Positions 59,822 through 64,000 of a stretch of DNA of 64,000 nucleotides are shown here, piece after piece. Where the stretch lies: NCBI RefSeq assembly GCF_023218175.1, contig NZ_JALPTH010000003.1, positions 1 to 64,000 of the forward strand. Reading direction: 5' to 3'. The stretch comes from Streptomyces lichenis (GTDB lineage Bacteria; Actinomycetota; Actinomycetes; Streptomycetales; Streptomycetaceae). Positions within the stretch are counted from its first letter, which is position 1; every line of letters starts with the position of its first letter. Both the position numbers and the translations under genes were made by a program. Under the pieces are notes generated by a model. It saw nothing but the letters and a program-made list of their open reading frames with translations, searched no databases and was not told the DNA's origin.

Positions 59822-60400
59822 CTACTCCCCCAGCGCCCCCAGCGTCCCGTGCGCCAGGCGCCGCAGCAGGGCCTCCATCTCGCCGCGGCCGAGCGGGCCG
59901 ATGTGCGGGGTGGAGTTGAGCAGGCCGAAGACGGCGTGCACGGCGGCCCGGATCTCCGGTTCGGGCGGGGCGGGGTAGAGCTCGCGGACCACGGCGACCC
60001 ACACCTCCACGTACTGCCGCTGGAGCTGGCGGACCCTGCGCCGGTCGGCGTCCCGGAGGCGGTCCAGCTCGCGGTCGTGCAGGGTGATCAGGGGGCGGTC
60101 GTCGAGGGCGAAGTCGACATGGCCGTCGATGAGCGCGCCGAGCAGCGCCTCGGGGTCTCCGGCCGCCTCCGCGACCCGCTGCCGTCCGCCGTCGAGGAGG
60201 CGTTCGCTGATGCCGACCAGCAGCTCGGCGAGCATGGCGTCCTTGCCGGGGAAGTGCCGGTACAGCCCGGGGCCGCTGATGCCGACCGCCGCCCCTATCT
60301 CGTCCACGCCGACGCCGTGGAAGCCGCGCTCGGCGAAGAGGCGGGCGGCCTCGCGCAGGATCTGCTCGCGGCGGGTGGGGGCGTCGGTCCTGGTGGTCAT
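59822..60400 (-). CDS. TetR-family transcriptional repressor of the acyl-CoA carboxylase operon
   Basis: A 192-residue regulator. N-terminal TetR HTH: REQILREAARLFAERGFHGVGVDEIGAAVGISGPGLYRHFPGKDAMLAELLVG. The C-terminal domain is all-helical with TetR_C-type LYPAPPEPEIRAAVHAVFGLLNS. It is divergent from the carboxyltransferase gene across 120 bp holding a palindrome, and probably represses that operon in response to an acyl-CoA. ATG 60400. Confidence 0.92.
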   Translation of the reverse strand: MTTRTDAPTRREQILREAARLFAERGFHGVGVDEIGAAVGISGPGLYRHFPGKDAMLAELLVGISERLLDGGRQRVAEAAGDPEALLGALIDGHVDFALDDRPLITLHDRELDRLRDADRRRVRQLQRQYVEVWVAVVRELYPAPPEPEIRAAVHAVFGLLNSTPHIGPLGRGEMEALLRRLAHGTLGALGE

Positions 60401-60447
60401 GGGGAGATTCTAGACAGCGGCGTTAGCGCTCGTTAACCTGAGCGCGG

Positions 60448-60461
60448 AGTTAACGTTAACT
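60448..60461. promoter_or_regulatory. 14-bp palindromic operator candidate
   Basis: AGTTAACGTTAACT is perfectly symmetric; a partial similar word (TTAGCGCTCGTTAAC) lies at about 60423. Both sit between the TetR gene and the carboxyltransferase gene, so TetR binding is likely. Confidence 0.65.
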
Positions 60462-60520
60462 AACACCGGTCGGTAACCGGCAGGGCCGGGGCAGGCGCAC
60501 GGGCAAGGGGGCTCGACACG

Positions 60521-62173
60521 ATGCGACAGGCAGCGGCGGCGACCGGACGGGCGCCGGGCACGGGCTCGTCCCAGGCGCCCGTCCTCGGCAGCGCGGCGGA
60601 CCCGGGCTCGGCCGCCTGGGCGGCGAACGAGGCGGCCCACCGGGAGCTCGCGGACGAGCTGCGGGGCAGGCTGGCGGCGGCCCGGCTGGGCGGCGGCGAG
60701 CGGGCCCGGGCCCGGCACACCGCGCGCGGCAAACTGCTGCCGCGCGACCGGGTGGACACCCTGCTGGACCCCGGCTCGCCGTTCCTGGAGCTGGCGCCGC
60801 TGGCGGCCAACGGGCTGTACGACGACCAGGCCCCGGCCGCCGGGGTGATCGCGGGCATCGGCCGGGTCTCCGGCCGCGAGGTGGTGGTGGTCGCCAACGA
60901 CGCCACCGTCAAGGGCGGCACCTACTACCCGATGACCGTCAAGAAGCATCTGCGCGCCCAGGAGGTGGCGCTGGAGAACCGCCTCCCGTGTGTGTACCTG
61001 GTCGACTCGGGCGGGGCGTTCCTGCCCAAGCAGGACGAGGTCTTCCCGGACCGGGAGCACTTCGGGCGGATCTTCTACAACCAGGCCCGGATGTCCGGCG
61101 CGGGCATCCCGCAGATCGCGGCCGTGCTCGGCTCCTGCACCGCCGGTGGGGCGTATGTCCCGGCGATGAGCGACGAGGCGGTCATCGTCCGGAACCAGGG
61201 CACCATCTTCCTGGGCGGCCCGCCGCTGGTGAAGGCGGCCACCGGTGAGGTGGTCACCGCCGAGCAGCTGGGCGGCGGCGAGGTGCACTCGCGGATCTCC
61301 GGGGTGACCGACCACCTCGCCGAGGACGACGCCCACGCGCTGCGGATCGTCCGGAACATCGTGGCCACCCTGCCGGGCCGCGGTCCGCTGCCCTGGGCGG
61401 TGGAGCCGGTGGAGCCGCCGGCGGTGGATCCGGCCGGGCTGTACGGGGCGGTGCCGGTGGACTCCCGCACCCCCTATGACGCCCGCGAGATCATCGCCCG
61501 GGTCGTGGACGGCTCGCGCTTCCAGGAGTTCAAGGCCGAGTTCGGGCAGACCCTGGTCACCGGCTTCGCCCGGATCCACGGCCACCCGGTCGGGATCATC
61601 GCCAACAACGGCATCCTCTTCGCCGAGTCCGCGCAGAAGGGCGCGCACTTCATCGAGCTGTGCGACCAGCGCGGCATCCCGCTCCTCTTCCTCCAGAACA
61701 TCTCCGGCTTCATGGTCGGCAAGGACTACGAGCACGGCGGGATCGCCAAGCACGGCGCCAAGATGGTCACCGCCGTCGCCTGCGCCCGGGTGCCGAAGCT
61801 GACCGTGGTGGTCGGCGGCTCCTATGGCGCGGGCAACTACTCGATGTGCGGCCGGACATACTCCCCCCGCTTCCTGTGGATGTGGCCGAACGCCAAGATC
61901 TCCGTGATGGGCGGCGAGCAGGCCGCCTCCGTCCTCGCCACCGTCAAGCGCGACCAGCTCGGCGACGAGTGGAGCGCGGAGGACGAGGAGGGCTTCAAGG
62001 CTCCCATCCGCGCCCAGTACGAGGAGCAGGGCAGCGCCTACTACGCCACCGCCCGGCTCTGGGACGACGGGGTGATCGACCCGCTGGAGACCCGGCAGGT
62101 GCTGGGCCTGGCCCTGACCGCCTGCGCCAACGCCCCGCTCGGGGACGCCGGCTTCGGCGTCTTCCGGATGTGA
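60521..62173 (+). CDS. accD1: Methylcrotonyl/acyl-CoA carboxylase carboxyltransferase subunit
   Basis: A 550-residue carboxyltransferase with two crotonase-like halves. Seen: [46 protein letters not shown], then [20 protein letters not shown] (oxyanion hole), [17 protein letters not shown], and in the second half [23 protein letters not shown] and [17 protein letters not shown], all typical of MCC-beta. Together with the next gene it carboxylates 3-methylcrotonyl-CoA in leucine breakdown (or related acyl-CoA). The symbol is based on the actinobacterial accA1-accD1 pair. The TetR gene is divergent. Confidence 0.93.
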   Translation: MRQAAAATGRAPGTGSSQAPVLGSAADPGSAAWAANEAAHRELADELRGRLAAARLGGGERARARHTARGKLLPRDRVDTLLDPGSPFLELAPLAANGLYDDQAPAAGVIAGIGRVSGREVVVVANDATVKGGTYYPMTVKKHLRAQEVALENRLPCVYLVDSGGAFLPKQDEVFPDREHFGRIFYNQARMSGAGIPQIAAVLGSCTAGGAYVPAMSDEAVIVRNQGTIFLGGPPLVKAATGEVVTAEQLGGGEVHSRISGVTDHLAEDDAHALRIVRNIVATLPGRGPLPWAVEPVEPPAVDPAGLYGAVPVDSRTPYDAREIIARVVDGSRFQEFKAEFGQTLVTGFARIHGHPVGIIANNGILFAESAQKGAHFIELCDQRGIPLLFLQNISGFMVGKDYEHGGIAKHGAKMVTAVACARVPKLTVVVGGSYGAGNYSMCGRTYSPRFLWMWPNAKISVMGGEQAASVLATVKRDQLGDEWSAEDEEGFKAPIRAQYEEQGSAYYATARLWDDGVIDPLETRQVLGLALTACANAPLGDAGFGVFRM

Positions 62174-62227
62174 GGCGGCCATGACCAATCACAAGAAGCC
62201 ATGACCAATTCAACTGCGAGGACGGGC

Positions 62228-64000
62228 ATGTTCGACACGGTCCTGGTCGCCAACCGCGGCGAGATCGCCGTCCGGGTGATCCGCACCCTGCGGGCGCTCG
62301 GCATCCGCTCGGTGGCGGTGTTCAGCGACGCCGACGCGGACGCCCGGCACGTACGGGAGGCCGACACCGCGGTACGGATCGGGCCGCCGCCCGCCGGGGA
62401 GAGCTATCTGCGGGCCGACCGGCTGCTGGCGGCCGCCGCCGCGACCGGTGCCCAGGCCGTCCACCCGGGGTACGGCTTCCTGGCCGAGAACGCCGCCTTC
62501 GCGCGGGCCTGCGAGGAGGCCGGGCTGGTCTTCATCGGGCCGCCCGCCGACGCCATCGCGCTGATGGGCGACAAGATCCGCGCCAAGGAGACCGTGGAGG
62601 CCGCCGGGGTCCCGGTGGTGCCCGGCTCCTCCGGCAGCGGGCTGAGCGACGCCGAACTGGCCGCCGCCGCCCGGGAGATCGGTATGCCCGTGCTGCTGAA
62701 GCCCTCGGCGGGCGGCGGCGGCAAGGGCATGCGGCTGGTACGCGAGGAGGCCGCGCTCGCGGACGAGATCGCCGCCGCCCGGCGCGAGGCCCGGGCCTCC
62801 TTCGGCGATGACACCCTGCTGGTGGAGCGGTGGATCGACCGCCCCCGGCACATCGAGATCCAGGTGCTGGCCGACGGCCACGGCAACGTCATCCACCTCG
62901 GTGAGCGCGAGTGCTCGCTCCAGCGCCGCCACCAGAAGATCATCGAGGAGGCGCCCTCGGTCCTGCTGGACGAGGAGACCCGGGCGGCGATGGGCGAGGC
63001 GGCCGTGCAGGCGGCCCGCTCCTGTGGCTACCGGGGCGCGGGCACAGTGGAGTTCATCGTCCCGGGCACCGACCCTTCCGCGTACTACTTCATGGAGATG
63101 AACACCCGGCTCCAGGTGGAGCACCCGGTGACCGAGCTGGTCACCGGCGTGGACCTGGTCGAGTGGCAGCTGCGGGTGGCCGCCGGGGAGAAGCTCGGCC
63201 TGGGCCAGCAGGACGTCCGGCTCACCGGCCACTCCATCGAGGCCCGGCTCTGCGCCGAGGACCCGTCCCGCGGCTTCCTACCCTCCGGCGGCACGGTCCT
63301 GGCCCTCGCCGAGCCCTCCGGCGACGGCGTCCGCACCGACTCCGGGCTGAGCGAGGGCACCGAGGTCTCCAGCCTCTACGACCCGATGCTCGCCAAGGTC
63401 ATCGTGCACGCCGCCGACCGGCCCTCCGCGCTGCGCAGACTGCGGGCCGCGCTGGCGGACACGGTCACCCTCGGCGTACCGACCAACGCCGGTTTCCTGC
63501 GGCGGCTGCTGGCCCACCCGGACGTGGTCTCCGGCGACCTGGACACCGGTCTGGTGGAGCGGGAGGCCGACGGGCTGGTGCCGGACGGGGTGCCGGACGC
63601 GGTGTACGAGGCGGCCGCGGCGGTACGCGAGGAGGCACTGCGCCCCGAGCCGGACGCGGGCGGCTGGACGGACCCGTTCTCGGTCCCGAGCGGCTGGCGC
63701 CTCGGCGGCGAGGCCGCGCCGGTCACCCACTGGCTGCGGGTGCCCGGTCTCGACCCGGTGGCCCACCGCTCCCGCGCCCGCACCGCCCGGGTCACCCCGG
63801 ACGCGGTGACGGTCGAGGTCGACGGGGTCACCCACACCTTCCACCGGGCGGGCGGCTGGCTCGGCCGGGACGGCGACAGCTGGCATGTCACGGACCACGA
63901 CCCGGTGGCCGCCTCGCTGGGCGCGAGCGCGCACGCGGGCGCCGACTCGCTGACCGCGCCCATGCCGGGCACGGTCACCGTGGTGAAGGTCGCCGTGGGC
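62228..64000 (+). CDS. accA1: Acyl-CoA carboxylase biotin carboxylase/carrier subunit (partial, cut by window edge)
   Basis: The first 591 residues are present. N-terminal biotin carboxylase domain: [46 protein letters not shown]-grasp loop [53 protein letters not shown] and the C-terminal [18 protein letters not shown]. After a linker, [15 protein letters not shown] begins the biotinyl carrier domain; the biotin-attachment AMKM motif lies beyond the edge. GAGGA lies 6 nt before ATG 62228; an in-frame ATG at 62201 is an alternative. It is 54 bp after accD1. Confidence 0.93.
   Translation, partial: MFDTVLVANRGEIAVRVIRTLRALGIRSVAVFSDADADARHVREADTAVRIGPPPAGESYLRADRLLAAAAATGAQAVHPGYGFLAENAAFARACEEAGLVFIGPPADAIALMGDKIRAKETVEAAGVPVVPGSSGSGLSDAELAAAAREIGMPVLLKPSAGGGGKGMRLVREEAALADEIAAARREARASFGDDTLLVERWIDRPRHIEIQVLADGHGNVIHLGERECSLQRRHQKIIEEAPSVLLDEETRAAMGEAAVQAARSCGYRGAGTVEFIVPGTDPSAYYFMEMNTRLQVEHPVTELVTGVDLVEWQLRVAAGEKLGLGQQDVRLTGHSIEARLCAEDPSRGFLPSGGTVLALAEPSGDGVRTDSGLSEGTEVSSLYDPMLAKVIVHAADRPSALRRLRAALADTVTLGVPTNAGFLRRLLAHPDVVSGDLDTGLVEREADGLVPDGVPDAVYEAAAAVREEALRPEPDAGGWTDPFSVPSGWRLGGEAAPVTHWLRVPGLDPVAHRSRARTARVTPDAVTVEVDGVTHTFHRAGGWLGRDGDSWHVTDHDPVAASLGASAHAGADSLTAPMPGTVTVVKVAVG

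Noticed and set aside
62181..62204. Seven-codon leader peptide between accD1 and accA1 (ATG 62181)
   Set aside because: No ribosome site, no regulatory codon run or hairpin; the repeated CATGACCAAT word is more likely chance or a small duplication.

Overview
The window is very GC-rich, with strong G/C preference at third codon positions, frequent GTG starts, Tat/Sec-exported hydrolases, class F sortase, LuxR, LacI, TetR and PucR regulators and an actinobacterial methylcrotonyl-CoA carboxylase. This points to a Streptomyces or close relative. From memory (not checked by search) much of the gene order resembles the SCO2720-SCO2780 part of the S. coelicolor chromosome (inositol catabolism, citA, recD2-like helicase, GH3 hexosaminidase, speB2-type agmatinase, acyl-CoA dehydrogenase, accA1/accD1). 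It therefore looks like conserved chromosome with accessory insertions. No rRNA, tRNA, CRISPR array, prophage or large biosynthetic assembly line was recognised.

Layout. 0-5.6 kb: cell-envelope genes (class F sortase, DUF4142 exported protein, DUF1772 membrane protein, VWA lipoprotein) and a LuxR-type regulator. 5.7-10.9 kb: an ABC system whose ATPase is fused to an exported S15-like hydrolase, plus its ABC-2 permease, then a GNAT and a DUF4291 protein overlapping tail to tail. 11.0-17.7 kb: myo-inositol catabolism, iolC-iolB-iolD-iolA on the minus strand, with a divergent IolE-like TIM-barrel gene. 17.9-21 kb: a small HTH protein, a copper-chaperone-like gene behind a CsoR-type operator, an intergenic region with stacked hairpins (candidate RNA), and citrate synthase. 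21.2-23.5 kb: RecD2-type helicase.

23.6-30.3 kb: an accessory island. An SseB-like gene, a WXG/ESX-like helper and a 1622-residue RHS polymorphic toxin are joined by start/stop overlaps. An AT-richer putative immunity gene and a truncated GNAT follow. The toxin tip shows an HG...CHG arrangement like clan CD cysteine peptidases. 30.3-36 kb: a translationally coupled oxidoreductase / DUF993 / TIM-barrel operon, divergent from a LacI gene with a perfect 18-bp operator, then a second TIM-barrel gene and a frameshifted small secreted protein. 36.5-46.6 kb: secreted hydrolases (GH3, S28 peptidase, class A beta-lactamase-like) and a fused full-length ABC exporter.

46.8-52.8 kb: a ThDP enzyme and agmatinase operon, a Na+/solute symporter, and a divergent PucR regulator whose Shine-Dalgarno lies inside a perfect 14-bp inverted repeat. 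52.8-55.4 kb: a decayed island holding a 41-bp palindrome, an orphan Hint-toxin module with a CPCC immunity-like gene, and two gene remnants. 55.4-64 kb: acyl-CoA/leucine-type catabolism (acyl-CoA dehydrogenase, thioesterase II, TetR, carboxyltransferase and the start of the biotin-carrying subunit, cut by the window edge).

A recurring oddity is short tandem arrays (units of 8-30 bp, 3-6 copies) in at least seven gene-flanking positions.
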